64,000 nt of DNA from CBFDBF01 sp050287965 (GTDB lineage Bacteria > Pseudomonadota > Gammaproteobacteria > Chromatiales > Chromatiaceae). Positions 18,395-27,538 of the stretch are shown piece by piece. The translations under genes were made by a program, and so were the position numbers. Every line of letters starts with the position of its first letter. Position 1 is the stretch's first letter. The notes under the pieces are model-generated. The model ran no database searches. It worked only from the letters and a program-made list of their open reading frames with translations, and was not told the DNA's origin. The stretch lies in contig JBNKCX010000025.1 of NCBI GenBank assembly GCA_050287965.1, positions 1-64,000 on the forward strand, read 5' to 3'.

Positions 18395-19349
18395 CTCCGG
18401 ATTTTTTAGAAGCTTCACTCATCTCTATTCTTTTTACCCTTTCCAGAGTCTTTTCCAGAAGTTGTCTATTGAATGATATAAGGTCCGCCACCAGCCCAAT
18501 CATGAATGTTATAAAACCTATAATTAAAAGAACTCCGCCCAACAGCAATGATTGGATATGCCCTCCACCTGAGCCTGATAAGTAAAAATACAGGAATCGC
18601 ATAATTGGTATGAGTCCCACCAGCGTCAACGCTGTTCCTGTATAGAAAAATACCTTGAGCGGCTGATACATCGAGTACATGCGAATAATTGTCGTAACCT
18701 GCCGCTCGATGAATCTCGGAACATTTCTGTATAAGCGGGATTCGCGTGTCTTCGGATTTGTTCTCACGGGGACGGAGGTAACAGCCATATCCCGCTTTCC
18801 GGCCTGAATCAGCATCTCAATCGTATAGCTGAAAGGGGAAACAATATTCAGGCGTATGGCCGCATCTCTCGATATCGCTCGAAATCCGCTTACCGCATCC
18901 GGCACCCGGACACCGGAAAGTTTGCGCACAACCCCACTCCCGAACCGCTGCATAAATTTTTTCCATTTCGAGAAATGCTCAATCTTGTCCGTTTGCCGAT
19001 CTCCAACCACAATATCCGCAACTCCGTCCATTACCGGCCTGATAAGTTTTGGAATATCCTGACCCGCATACTGATTATCACCATCGGTATTTACAATAAT
19101 ATCCGCTCCCGCCTCCAGACAAGCTTCCAGTCCTTTTTGGAACGTTCGCGCAAGCCCGTGATTTTCCTTATTCCTAATAATATGCTCGATACCCAATTCC
19201 TTCGCTACTTTAACTGTATTGTCGGTACTCCCATCGTCAATAATAAGGATCTCAACATCGACTCCGGGAATATCACGTGGGATATCCGCAACCGTTGCCG
19301 GAAGAGTAAGTTCTTCGTTTAAGCAGGGAATTTGTACGATAAGTTTCAT
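18378..19349 (-). CDS. Dolichol-phosphate-type GT2 glycosyltransferase with two C-terminal membrane helices
   Basis: 323 residues. The GT-A domain has PCLNEELTLPATVADI, the IIDDGSTDNT motif (about 36-45) and the DxD-containing NTDGDNQYAGQDIP (about 87-100). Helices at about 233-255 and 265-290 match the GtrB/DPM-synthase layout, where the enzyme loads a sugar onto polyprenyl phosphate. Its product could serve the GT39-like enzyme at 12945 as donor; that link is inference. Confidence 0.88.
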   Translation of the reverse strand: MKLIVQIPCLNEELTLPATVADIPRDIPGVDVEILIIDDGSTDNTVKVAKELGIEHIIRNKENHGLARTFQKGLEACLEAGADIIVNTDGDNQYAGQDIPKLIRPVMDGVADIVVGDRQTDKIEHFSKWKKFMQRFGSGVVRKLSGVRVPDAVSGFRAISRDAAIRLNIVSPFSYTIEMLIQAGKRDMAVTSVPVRTNPKTRESRLYRNVPRFIERQVTTIIRMYSMYQPLKVFFYTGTALTLVGLIPIMRFLYFYLSGSGGGHIQSLLLGGVLLIIGFITFMIGLVADLISFNRQLLEKTLERVKRIEMSEASKKSGDVGKS

Positions 19350-19395
19350 TTTCTATTCTTCTTATCTTCTCATGAGGCAGGATCGTTGGAGACAA

Positions 19396-20607
19396 CTATT
19401 CAACACTGCCGGTCAGCCTTCCATATACTTCTTGGTATTTTGATACGCTTGTCCGCCAGTTGCGTTCCTCCTCCACATATTTCCTTCCGTTCGCTTTCAA
19501 CGCTTGCCAGCGACTCCTGTCATTGATCATTTCCACCGCCTTATTTGCAAGGGACTCCCGCGATCCCGCGGTAAACAGACATCCATTCTCACCGTCTCTT
19601 ATCAATTCCTTGTGACCACCCACATCTGATGCAAGCACAAGTTTACCCTGGGCCATCGCCTCCAGGGGCTTTAACGGGGTTACCAGATCAGTCAGTCGCA
19701 TATTCAGACGCGGATAAACAAAAATATCCACCAGACTATAATAGCGGCCAACCTCGCTGTGCGGCACTCTTCCCGTGAACAATACCTTATCCTGCAGATT
19801 CAACTGTCCAACCAACTCTTTTAGCAAGCTCTCCTGGGGGCCGCCGCCTACAAGCAGCAACCGGGTTTCCGGTAGCTGCTCCAAAATCTCCGGCAGGGCC
19901 TGCACCATTAGCGCGAGCCCCTCATAGGCATAAAATGATCCGATAAACCCCAGTACTGATTTGCCATCCAGACCCAGCCTCGCTTCCAGTTCCGAATACC
20001 TGGCCGGATCAAACTGGAAATTATCGATATCCACCGCATTCGGAATAATGGTCACTTTATCGGCAGAGATACCACGGCCTATAATCTCCTGCCGTAAACC
20101 CTCGCAGATAGTCGTAACCGCATCCGCTTTTCGAAAGACATGAGTTTCCAGTGCACGCGTAATGCGATAACGTATTCCCCACTCCCTGCTTGTTCCGTGA
20201 TCCACGGCGGCATCCTCCCAGAACGCCCTGCACTCGTAAACTACTGGAATATGGTGCATTTTTCCCGCTTTCAGTGCAGCCAGCCCGTTCAGGCTCGGGG
20301 AGTGCGCGTGCAGGATATCCGGCCGTTCCTGATTAATGATCTTATCCAGGCGCCGGGCCAGTGAGGTCACCACACCGAACTGATTCAGAACCGGAATCCT
20401 CTCGATAATCCCGCCGGAGGAATGTGTCCTGTAAAAATGCAGCCCATCCACGGTCTCCTCCTCAGGAGATTCAGCCACGTGTTTGGTGCTGGTCACATGG
20501 GTCGTTTCCCAGCCCAATTTGCGCTGCTGTTCGAGGATGGCGCGGGTTCGAAAGGTATAACCACTATGGAGAGGAATGGAGTGGTCGAGAATGTGGAGGA
20601 TTTTCAC
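19396..20607 (-). CDS. XrtA/PEP-CTERM-system glycosyltransferase (GT4)
   Basis: 403 residues, beginning with a GTG codon at 20607 (MKILHILDHSIPLHSGYTFR). That opening and PLKPLEAMAQGKLVLASDVG resemble the GT4 subfamily regularly found in exosortase A loci. The acceptor part has HAHSPSLNGLAAL and the donor part ends in GGHKELIRDGENGCLF. No Shine-Dalgarno sequence is visible: upstream of the GTG is a tandem array of 7-bp repeats that starts only 5 nt away. It is the first XrtA-block marker met from the left. Confidence 0.87.
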   Translation of the reverse strand: MKILHILDHSIPLHSGYTFRTRAILEQQRKLGWETTHVTSTKHVAESPEEETVDGLHFYRTHSSGGIIERIPVLNQFGVVTSLARRLDKIINQERPDILHAHSPSLNGLAALKAGKMHHIPVVYECRAFWEDAAVDHGTSREWGIRYRITRALETHVFRKADAVTTICEGLRQEIIGRGISADKVTIIPNAVDIDNFQFDPARYSELEARLGLDGKSVLGFIGSFYAYEGLALMVQALPEILEQLPETRLLLVGGGPQESLLKELVGQLNLQDKVLFTGRVPHSEVGRYYSLVDIFVYPRLNMRLTDLVTPLKPLEAMAQGKLVLASDVGGHKELIRDGENGCLFTAGSRESLANKAVEMINDRSRWQALKANGRKYVEEERNWRTSVSKYQEVYGRLTGSVE

Positions 20608-20611
20608 GGGT

Positions 20612-20660
20612 AGTTGTCAGTTGTCAGTTGTCAGTTGTCAGTTGTCAGTTGTCAGTTGAT
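20612..20660. repeat. Heptad tandem repeat, AGTTGTC x6 plus one variant
   Basis: Six perfect copies of AGTTGTC (20612-20653) are followed by AGTTGAT (20654-20660). The array fills the gap between the start of the glycosyltransferase gene (20607) and the end of the four-helix-bundle gene. It encodes the last residues and stop of that protein. It belongs to the AGTTNNN family seen elsewhere in this window. Confidence 0.95.
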
Positions 20661-21010
20661 AGTTTTATCGATTTAATTAGGCCTGACAGCATCCGTTTTA
20701 ATTCTTCTAGCTTTCTATTCAACTCATCGAATTTTGACGAGGGTATCCACCCGAGGTCTCTTGCAAGAAGCAGATGATATTCGGTTTCGCTAGCTGATCC
20801 GAATGAAATCCGGAGAAAACGAATCATTTCCTTCTCCCCACCACGCCCGCATCCCTCTGCAATATTTGTCGGTATTGACGCACATGATCGACGTAACTGA
20901 CTAATTAATCCATATCTCTCTTCATCTGGAAATACGTTCGTCAATTTATATACATCAAGTGTAAGATTATGCCCTTTGTTCCACACTGATAGTTTTTTGA
21001 AGTCTTGCAT
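20645..21010 (-). CDS. Four-helix-bundle protein of the 23S rRNA-intervening-sequence (S23) family
   Basis: 121 residues: MQDFKKLSVWNKGHNLTLDV, then YKLTNVFPDEERYGLISQLR and RSCASIPTNIAEGCGRGGEK. These are hallmark stretches of the S23/TIGR02436 four-helix-bundle family, small proteins encoded in rRNA insertions and scattered in many genomes. Its molecular role is unknown. The gene sits between two heptad-repeat arrays (20612-20660 and 21097-21194), and its last five codons plus the stop are made of repeat sequence. It interrupts the exopolysaccharide run and looks like a transferred cassette. Confidence 0.9.
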   Translation of the reverse strand: MQDFKKLSVWNKGHNLTLDVYKLTNVFPDEERYGLISQLRRSCASIPTNIAEGCGRGGEKEMIRFLRISFGSASETEYHLLLARDLGWIPSSKFDELNRKLEELKRMLSGLIKSIKLSTDN

Positions 21011-21096
21011 CCTTGCATAGTCCTTTTCGGTTGTTCGCTTACAGAAGCCCGCCTATATATTTCAGATTATAAGTAATCGCTCTTAGTGACTAATTC

Positions 21097-21194
21097 ACTG
21101 ATAACTGATAACTGATAACTGATGACTGATAACTGATAACTGATAACTGATAACTGATAACTGATAACTGATGACTGATGACTGATGACTGATG
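21097..21194. repeat. Heptad tandem repeat, 14 copies of ACTGATA/ACTGATG
   Basis: There are fourteen head-to-tail 7-bp units; the last base is A in copies 1-3 and 5-10, and G in copies 4 and 11-14. On the minus strand the unit reads as AGTTATC/AGTCATC in rotated form. The array ends 4 bp before the stop codon of the asparagine-synthase-like gene (21199-21201). A polymorphic copy number is likely for such a perfect array. Confidence 0.96.
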
Positions 21195-21198
21195 ACTA

Positions 21199-23082
21199 TT
21201 AACCCTTAATAAACTCCCCAAACATCAATAACGTCCACATGGCCGCACTATGGTCCCACCTTCCGGACTGATGCTGGTTGACCAGAGTCTCCAGATATGC
21301 CGGTTTGAAAAGACCTGTATCCATCATTGCACTACCAAGGATATTGTCCCTAACCTTCTCCCGCAGGGGACCACGGAACCAGGTGGCCAGGGGGACCGAG
21401 AACCCCATTTTTGGGCGGTAGAGAATCTCTTTCGGCAGCTTCTGTTCCAGCGCCTTCTTGAAGATATATTTTCCCTCCCGCCCCTTCAGTTTCAGCTCCG
21501 GCGGTAAACCTGAGATCCAGTCAACCACCTCATGATCGAGGATAGGGACCCGGACCTCCAGAGCGTGCGCCATACTGGCCCGATCAACCTTGGTAAGAAT
21601 ATCACCCGCAAGATATGTCTTGAAATCCAGATACTGAACCAGCGATTGAGGATGATTTGTCGGAGCCTGCCGCGCATAGTGCCGGAACACCTCTATGGCC
21701 CGGTATCCCTGAAGATCCCGCTTCAATCCGGTGCTGAACAGGGAGTCACGCATTTCGTTGGAAAGAACGGAAACGCTGTGCAGATAACCCTCCAAAGAGT
21801 CTCGGGCCATGGACTGCAGAGTGCTTTTGGCGCGGAACACCTTGGGCGCCCAATCGGCCTTTGGGTATACGCTGCCCAGAAATCCGAACAGGGGGCGCCT
21901 GATAACGGCCGGCACCAGAGAACGCATCTTTTCCTCATAGGTATGCCAGCGATAACGGCGGTAGCCCGCCAGGTTCTCGTCCCCTCCGTCTCCCGACAGC
22001 ACCACCGTAACCTGTTTCTTCGCCAATTCGCATACCCGATAGGTCGGGAGAGCCGAGCTGTCGGCGTAGGGCTCGTCATACAAACCGGCGAGACGATCGA
22101 TCAGCGCGAAATCATCCGGGTCAACCTGCTCCACCCGATGTGCGGTCCGATATCTATCGGCCACCATGGCGGCATATGCGGACTCGTTGAATTTAGGATC
22201 GCCGAACGAAATGGAACAGGTATTAACCGGGTCATCCGAAATACCAGCCATCAGGGCCACCACGGCGCTTGAATCCACCCCTCCGGAGAGGAACGCCCCC
22301 AAAGGCACCTCCGCGATCATACGGATCTTTACCGCCTCTCGCAGCCTGGATATGAGCTCTTCCCCGGCTTCTGTCTCGCTCATGGGCGCATGCGGCCGAA
22401 AAGCGACATCCCAGTACTGCTCAGGTCTCAGCTCCCGTTGACCGCGCTTAACGGCCAACCGGAAACCCGGCGGCAATTTATATACTCCTTTGTAGATAGT
22501 TTTTGGATCGGGGACATAGCCGAATGCAAAATAGTCCTCCACCGCGGTAGAATCTATCTCCCGCGGCAGCCTGTCATGAACCTTCAGGGACTTCAACTCC
22601 GAACCAAACAGCAGGGTACCATCCGGAAGCATGGCGTAATAAAGCGGCTTGATCCCCAGCCTGTCGCGAGCCAGAAACAGGGTATCCCTGTTGCGGTCCC
22701 AGATACCAAAGGCAAACATGCCACGGAACCTCTCCACACAGGCCTCTCCCCACTCTTCCCAGGCGTGGACTATCACCTCCGTATCGCAATGGGTGCGAAA
22801 CTGATGGCCATGCGCCTTTAGCTCCTCGGAAAGTTCAGGAAAGTTATAAATCTCACCGTTATAGGTTACTACCACGGACCCGTCTTCATTGAACAGCGGC
22901 TGTTGCCCGCTGGAGATATCGATTATGGAGAGACGGCGATGACCGAACCCTAAACCCGGCTCCGTATGCAAACCGCCCTCATCCGGTCCGCGATGGAACT
23001 GGGTTTCATTCATCCGCGACAGGAGATCACGGGAGATTTCCCGTTTACCTGTTGTATCAAAGATTCCGACTATGCCGCACAT
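21199..23082 (-). CDS. XrtA-system amidotransferase, asparagine synthase (glutamine-hydrolysing) family
   Basis: 627 residues. Cys2 of MCGIVGIFDTT is the glutaminase nucleophile after Met removal. HRGPDEGG and YNGEIYNFPEL belong to the class II amidotransferase domain (1-210). The synthetase domain has the pyrophosphate loop LSGGVDSSAV near 260 and GDGGDENLAGYRRY near 360. In exosortase A loci such proteins probably amidate a sugar acid of the polymer rather than make asparagine; that role is inference. Upstream of the start is a heptad array (23087-23142) and no ribosome site is visible. Confidence 0.92.
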   Translation of the reverse strand: MCGIVGIFDTTGKREISRDLLSRMNETQFHRGPDEGGLHTEPGLGFGHRRLSIIDISSGQQPLFNEDGSVVVTYNGEIYNFPELSEELKAHGHQFRTHCDTEVIVHAWEEWGEACVERFRGMFAFGIWDRNRDTLFLARDRLGIKPLYYAMLPDGTLLFGSELKSLKVHDRLPREIDSTAVEDYFAFGYVPDPKTIYKGVYKLPPGFRLAVKRGQRELRPEQYWDVAFRPHAPMSETEAGEELISRLREAVKIRMIAEVPLGAFLSGGVDSSAVVALMAGISDDPVNTCSISFGDPKFNESAYAAMVADRYRTAHRVEQVDPDDFALIDRLAGLYDEPYADSSALPTYRVCELAKKQVTVVLSGDGGDENLAGYRRYRWHTYEEKMRSLVPAVIRRPLFGFLGSVYPKADWAPKVFRAKSTLQSMARDSLEGYLHSVSVLSNEMRDSLFSTGLKRDLQGYRAIEVFRHYARQAPTNHPQSLVQYLDFKTYLAGDILTKVDRASMAHALEVRVPILDHEVVDWISGLPPELKLKGREGKYIFKKALEQKLPKEILYRPKMGFSVPLATWFRGPLREKVRDNILGSAMMDTGLFKPAYLETLVNQHQSGRWDHSAAMWTLLMFGEFIKG

Positions 23083-23086
23083 TGTT

Positions 23087-23142
23087 AGTTCGAAGTTATA
23101 AGTTTGAAGTTATAAGTTTGAAGTTTGAAGTTTGAAGTTTGG
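23087..23142. repeat. Heptad tandem repeat AGTT(TGA/ATA/CGA), 8 copies
   Basis: Eight contiguous units run AGTTCGA, AGTTATA, AGTTTGA, AGTTATA, then AGTTTGA three times, then AGTTTGG. The array begins 4 bp beyond the asparagine-synthase-like start codon and so forms its 5' leader on the minus strand. Confidence 0.95.
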
Positions 23143-23189
23143 GGAGAAGCATAAATTCCGAATAGCCATTATCTACAAACTTCATACTT

Positions 23190-24338
23190 CTAACCTCCAA
23201 CCAGCCCATCATACACCGATATATACTGCTCCACTGTTCTGTCCCAATTGAACTGCGATCTTACTTTTCCCAATCCGGCCTCACCCATGGTCTTTACCAA
23301 TTCCCGATCGCTGACAAACTCCTGTAGACAGGCGGTTATTGAGGCCGGGTTTTCTTTCGGAACCAGCCGGCCGTTTACACCGTCTTCCACCAATTCCGGG
23401 TTTCCGCCGACATCGGTGGCGATAACGGGGAGCCCCGTCGCCATCGCCTCCAGCAGGGTATTGGATATACCCTCCCCGAGAGACGGCAAGACAAAAACAT
23501 CAAAAAGCCTTAACAACTCGGAGATATCGTTCCTTTCACCCGCCATCCAGACATACTCCGCCAAACCCCATCGCAAAATCAGCTCCTCCAGCTGCCTGCG
23601 CATGGGACCCTCTCCTGCAATAATCAGTCTGAAATCCCGCCTGTTCCCCGGATTTTGATCCAACAGTCCCTTAAAAGCACTGATGAGGGTCGCTTGGTCC
23701 TTAACCGCCGCCAACCTACCTACGGTACCGATCACAAACGGCTTTTCCGACAGAAACCCGGCAGGAGCGATATCCGGTGTCACGCCGTCCTTCGGCCTGA
23801 ACAGATCCTGATCAACCCCGTTATAGATCTGGATCACCTTATCTTGAGCCACACCTACCGTCTTTAACAACCAGTACTGCAGATCCCTGCTGACCGCAAC
23901 ATATCGATCGACAAAAAGACTCACAGCCTTCCTGAGCAGGTTATATTTCCTGTTTTTACCTTCAATATCAAAGACATCCCTACCATGCTCGCCATGCACC
24001 GTGCTCGCACCCGACAAAAACCAGGCCGGAATCTGGGCCTCCAGGGCGGCCAGATTTCTGGTATGTACGATTGTCGGATTCAGGGTTTTTAGGACCTTCC
24101 ACAGCTTCCAATACAACCTGAAGCTATGTCCTGCTTCGCTATGCAATGAAATTAGTGGTACGCCGGGCCTTGCGATACGTTTTGCAAACTCACCCGCCTC
24201 CGTCAGGCAGATGATGGCATGCCGGTACCGCTCGTCCGGCATGTGGTTAATGATATTAACCAACCCGTTCTCCAGCCCTCCGGTTCCCAGACTGTATATA
24301 ACATGCACCACCAACGGTATTTCGGTATCCGGCTTCAT
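23190..24338 (-). CDS. XrtA/PEP-CTERM-system GT4 glycosyltransferase (TIGR03088-like)
   Basis: About 382 residues from the ATG at 24338 (MKPDTEIPLVVHVIYSLG), chosen because it makes a 4-nt ATGA overlap with the upstream stop at 24335. SLGTGGLENGLVNIINHM is characteristic of this XrtA-associated subfamily. The donor domain has GEGISNTLLEAMATGLPVIA and TDVGGNPELVEDGVNGRLV. It acts in repeat-unit synthesis. In most XrtA loci an exosortase gene lies between this gene and the next one upstream; here the two genes overlap directly. Confidence 0.9.
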   Translation of the reverse strand: MKPDTEIPLVVHVIYSLGTGGLENGLVNIINHMPDERYRHAIICLTEAGEFAKRIARPGVPLISLHSEAGHSFRLYWKLWKVLKTLNPTIVHTRNLAALEAQIPAWFLSGASTVHGEHGRDVFDIEGKNRKYNLLRKAVSLFVDRYVAVSRDLQYWLLKTVGVAQDKVIQIYNGVDQDLFRPKDGVTPDIAPAGFLSEKPFVIGTVGRLAAVKDQATLISAFKGLLDQNPGNRRDFRLIIAGEGPMRRQLEELILRWGLAEYVWMAGERNDISELLRLFDVFVLPSLGEGISNTLLEAMATGLPVIATDVGGNPELVEDGVNGRLVPKENPASITACLQEFVSDRELVKTMGEAGLGKVRSQFNWDRTVEQYISVYDGLVGG

Positions 24339-25540
24339 GGCTCTACCGGCAACCATTGATCGAGTTTCGGTAACGTGTTGTCCCAGGTATATGACCCGCA
24401 GATCAGGTTCCTCGCTTCGGAACCCAATTCCTCCCAGTCGCCTGCAAATATGGACATTGTCTTCTCTACAAAACTGGATATATCGGATGCCACCAGGACT
24501 TCCTTTCCGTCTTCCGCGTCGATACCTTCCAGACCCTGCGGTGTCACCACGGTCGGCCTGCCCATGGCCATACCTTCCAGCACCTTGTTCTGTATCCCAC
24601 GTGCGATACGCATCGGCGCCACTACCACTTCTGCGTGTCGTATGTAGGGCCGCACATCGTCAACCCGGCCGGTAACCACTATCCCCGGTTGCTGCTGCAA
24701 CTTACATACACTCTCCGCGGGATTGCCGCCCACAATATAAAACCGCGCCTCCGGCTCATCTTTCAGGATCTCCGGAAAGATCTCCTGTCCGAACCATCTT
24801 ACCGCGTCCACATTCGGCCAGTAATCCATAGCCCCGGTAAACACCAACGCCCTTTCACCCATAACATACGGATATTTATGGTTTTTACCTGGATCAAAGT
24901 AATCTACATCAACGCCGTTGCTATAGTAGTCGATCTTTTCTCCGGGATTCCCGGAAATCCGTTGGAACAGCTCCGCCTCCGCTGACGAAACAAACAGGCT
25001 GGCGTCAAAGCTCGACGCCACCTTCTTTTCAAACTCGAACAGATGGTCCGCTTCACGCCGGTAAATCCGGCTCATAGGCCAGCCTTTCTTTTCCGCATAC
25101 TGACGCCACTTATCCGAGTCGATATCTACGAAATCTATTACCCTATTCCTGAACCCGAGGTCTGACCCCAGAACATACTGAGCCATTGCGGAGGAATAGA
25201 CCATACACAGCTTGATGTCTTTATCCCTGACCCGGCTTCTTATCCACCGGTCCAGATCACCGTTGTAATAATAAGGTATGGACAAGGGCTTTCCGGATAG
25301 CAGGCCGGAGACACTCTTGATTCGCGCCAGTTGCGGATTTAGGTCTACAAAACAACACTCCTGGCACAATTCTTCAACCTTGGATGTATATCTCCAATCA
25401 GATGGTTCATCTATGAACGTCCCAAGAAAAACACTGTATCTTTCTGCAAGATAGCGCAGTAGATTGTACGATCTTATCTTGTCACCCTTGTTCGGTGGAT
25501 AGGGTATACGGTGACAAAGGAAAAGCAGCGCGGGTTTCAT
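24335..25540 (-). CDS. XrtA/PEP-CTERM-system GT4 glycosyltransferase (TIGR03087-like)
   Basis: 401 residues. LFLCHRIPYPPNKGDKIRSY at the N-terminus is the signature start of a glycosyltransferase subfamily tied to exosortase A. LVFTGAMDYWPNVDAVRWFG and AMGRPTVVTPQGLEGI mark the donor domain. It is cotranscribed with the downstream GT4 gene through a 4-nt overlap and follows the FemAB-like gene by 31 nt. Its sugar is unknown. Confidence 0.9.
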   Translation of the reverse strand: MKPALLFLCHRIPYPPNKGDKIRSYNLLRYLAERYSVFLGTFIDEPSDWRYTSKVEELCQECCFVDLNPQLARIKSVSGLLSGKPLSIPYYYNGDLDRWIRSRVRDKDIKLCMVYSSAMAQYVLGSDLGFRNRVIDFVDIDSDKWRQYAEKKGWPMSRIYRREADHLFEFEKKVASSFDASLFVSSAEAELFQRISGNPGEKIDYYSNGVDVDYFDPGKNHKYPYVMGERALVFTGAMDYWPNVDAVRWFGQEIFPEILKDEPEARFYIVGGNPAESVCKLQQQPGIVVTGRVDDVRPYIRHAEVVVAPMRIARGIQNKVLEGMAMGRPTVVTPQGLEGIDAEDGKEVLVASDISSFVEKTMSIFAGDWEELGSEARNLICGSYTWDNTLPKLDQWLPVEP

Positions 25541-25571
25541 TTTCGGGCGTCAGCGATCCGGATGGCTCTTC

Positions 25572-26594
25572 TCAACCCAGGTTTCTGGACAGCAGGGGTC
25601 CAATCAGGTTGGCTACGGGCAGCGGAAGTCTCTTCCAGGCGTTGATGAATAATTGATACTTCGGATTCATCGGATTTATCTCCGGGATCTTATCCGATTT
25701 CACCAGATAATATTCATAATGCAGGGGTTCCGGCGTAAATCCCCAGTTTTTCTTGAAGCTGTATGAGCCCGTACCAGTCTTGCTGCGGCCATAGTCAAAG
25801 ATCTTTATCCCCTGCTCCGCCGATCTCCGCATCAACTCCCAGTACATAAAATCGTTGGCCTTGAGAGAACGCGCCTGCGCAATACTGCCGCCATAAAACG
25901 GCAATACCTCATCCCTGAAATAAAAACTCAGAACACCCGCCACATCCCTGCCTTCATGTTTGATCATCAGGACGTCGCAATCCGAACCGAAGACCTCCCG
26001 CAGGATCCGGAAATACCTGGCCGGGAAAACGGGTGTTCCCAGGTTCCGAACGCTCTCGGAATAAACCCGATACAGGCGTTGCCAGCCGTTGTCTGCTTCA
26101 CCAGTCAATCCCGCGTTAATCCCCTTGCGTACCATTGCCCGCTGTTTGCGGGGAATCGCTTTCAGATTGACATCCGGGTCGGGATCCATCTCTTTGCGGA
26201 AGGTGACATAGAGTTCCTTGGCGGGCCATTGCCGTCCGGTGGGCGTACGGTTCCTCAGCTCAAGAGCATCCACACCCAATCGTTCGGCATGCTCACAGGC
26301 GGCGTTCAGCAAAGCAGATGCCGCATCCTCGCTGGTTGCCGCCACTCCCCCATATACACAAAACGGTGTTGAAACCAGTGTGTTTCCAAAAAGAAGACTA
26401 TTTATTTGGGCCAGAGGTAAAACCCCCTCTATCCCGCCATCACCCTCGGCATATAGAAAAAGGGTGGGATGACTATAAGCACGCTCGAGAACGGTCTTCC
26501 AGCCTGCTTTGTGGAAAAAGGTGGCATCGGGGCAATGTTCTACAAATTCATTCCAACGATCTTCGTCGGCTGATGTCAGTTCTCGGATCTTCAA
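25572..26594 (-). CDS. FemAB-family XrtA/PEP-CTERM-associated protein (GNAT-type aminoacyl or acyl transferase)
   Basis: About 340 residues. I choose a TTG start at 26594, giving MKIRELTSADEDRWNEFVEH. It forms a 4-nt TTGA overlap with the deacetylase stop and fits the family start; another TTG at 26627 would add 11 residues. PDATFFHKAGWK, the double GNAT-like layout and FDYGRSKTGTGSYSFKKNWG near 275 are family hallmarks. FemAB enzymes transfer amino acids from tRNA to peptidoglycan precursors. In XrtA loci the acceptor is presumed to be the polysaccharide or its lipid, which is inference. Confidence 0.87.
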   Translation of the reverse strand: MKIRELTSADEDRWNEFVEHCPDATFFHKAGWKTVLERAYSHPTLFLYAEGDGGIEGVLPLAQINSLLFGNTLVSTPFCVYGGVAATSEDAASALLNAACEHAERLGVDALELRNRTPTGRQWPAKELYVTFRKEMDPDPDVNLKAIPRKQRAMVRKGINAGLTGEADNGWQRLYRVYSESVRNLGTPVFPARYFRILREVFGSDCDVLMIKHEGRDVAGVLSFYFRDEVLPFYGGSIAQARSLKANDFMYWELMRRSAEQGIKIFDYGRSKTGTGSYSFKKNWGFTPEPLHYEYYLVKSDKIPEINPMNPKYQLFINAWKRLPLPVANLIGPLLSRNLG

Positions 26595-27481
26595 ACTTCT
26601 GTTCCTGTTTCTATCCTTGATCGGCAATGGAGGTCATTATCCACTTCATTTTCCAGAAATATCCTGTCCATCCTGTTCCAGCTAAAATCCCGGAACAAAC
26701 GCTCCAGCCGCCCCTGCATTCGATGGAGATTCAGATAATGGCGGAATCGGGTTTTCATACCAACACCCTTCTGCCTTGGTTGATCCTTATCGATCTCCCA
26801 TGGGTGAAAATAAAAAATACCGGGCTGCCCGTCCACTGAATTCACCCGCCGGAGAAGTTTGCGGGAGATCCTATAGGGTAACAGACGAAAATAACCACCG
26901 CCCCCACCCGGATAATTCCTTCCCCCGAATGCGACAGTGGTAATCGGGATCTCAAGAAAGCCGTCCCCCTCTATGGGCTTGTAAGGAAACCGGGGGGCGG
27001 AAGGCATACCGTAATGATCATGGCGTATGGGGTATATGCTGGAGCTATAGAAGTACCCGGCCTCAAGTAGTTTTTCATGAGCCCAGAGGTTGTTTTCGCC
27101 GATGGAGTAACTGGCTGCTCTATAACCCTTTACCCTGACGGCCCCGATATCTTCCAATATATCTTTTGTCCTGGTTATATCCTGTCGAAACTCCTCGGGG
27201 GTCTGGTTGCTTACCCGGATATGCTGATAGCCATGGCTGGCCAACTCATGTCCGTTCTCCACAATGGAACGCACAATCTTTGGATATCTCTCCCCCAGCC
27301 AACCGAGCATAAAGAATGTCGCCTTGATATCGCGCTCATTCAACATATCCAGAATACGATCCATATTACCCTCCAGTCGGCAGGGTATATTCTCCCAACC
27401 GGAACGGGGTATATGCCTTTCGAAGGCCGACACCTGGAAGTAGTCTTCCACGTCGATGGTCATGGCGTTCTGGATGGTCAT
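26591..27481 (-). CDS. XrtA-system polysaccharide deacetylase (CE4, DUF3473 C-terminus)
   Basis: 296 residues, no signal peptide. AMTIDVEDYFQVSAFERHIP at the start carries the first catalytic Asp and metal Asp of carbohydrate esterase 4. ELASHGYQHIRVSNQTPEEF gives the metal His pair, and GYRAASYSIGENN follows. FYFHPWEIDKDQPRQ near 222 belongs to the DUF3473 tail typical of exosortase A loci. It would remove N-acetyl groups from hexosamines of a cytoplasmic or exported intermediate. It lies 57 nt downstream of wecB. Confidence 0.92.
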   Translation of the reverse strand: MTIQNAMTIDVEDYFQVSAFERHIPRSGWENIPCRLEGNMDRILDMLNERDIKATFFMLGWLGERYPKIVRSIVENGHELASHGYQHIRVSNQTPEEFRQDITRTKDILEDIGAVRVKGYRAASYSIGENNLWAHEKLLEAGYFYSSSIYPIRHDHYGMPSAPRFPYKPIEGDGFLEIPITTVAFGGRNYPGGGGGYFRLLPYRISRKLLRRVNSVDGQPGIFYFHPWEIDKDQPRQKGVGMKTRFRHYLNLHRMQGRLERLFRDFSWNRMDRIFLENEVDNDLHCRSRIETGTEV

Positions 27482-27538
27482 ATCTCTCTAAATCACTCTA
27501 TACTGCGGGGAATCCCGACCGTAACGGCAGGACCGCTC

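Noticed and set aside
21097..21194. CRISPR array
   Set aside because: The units are 7 bp head to tail without spacers; it is a simple tandem repeat.
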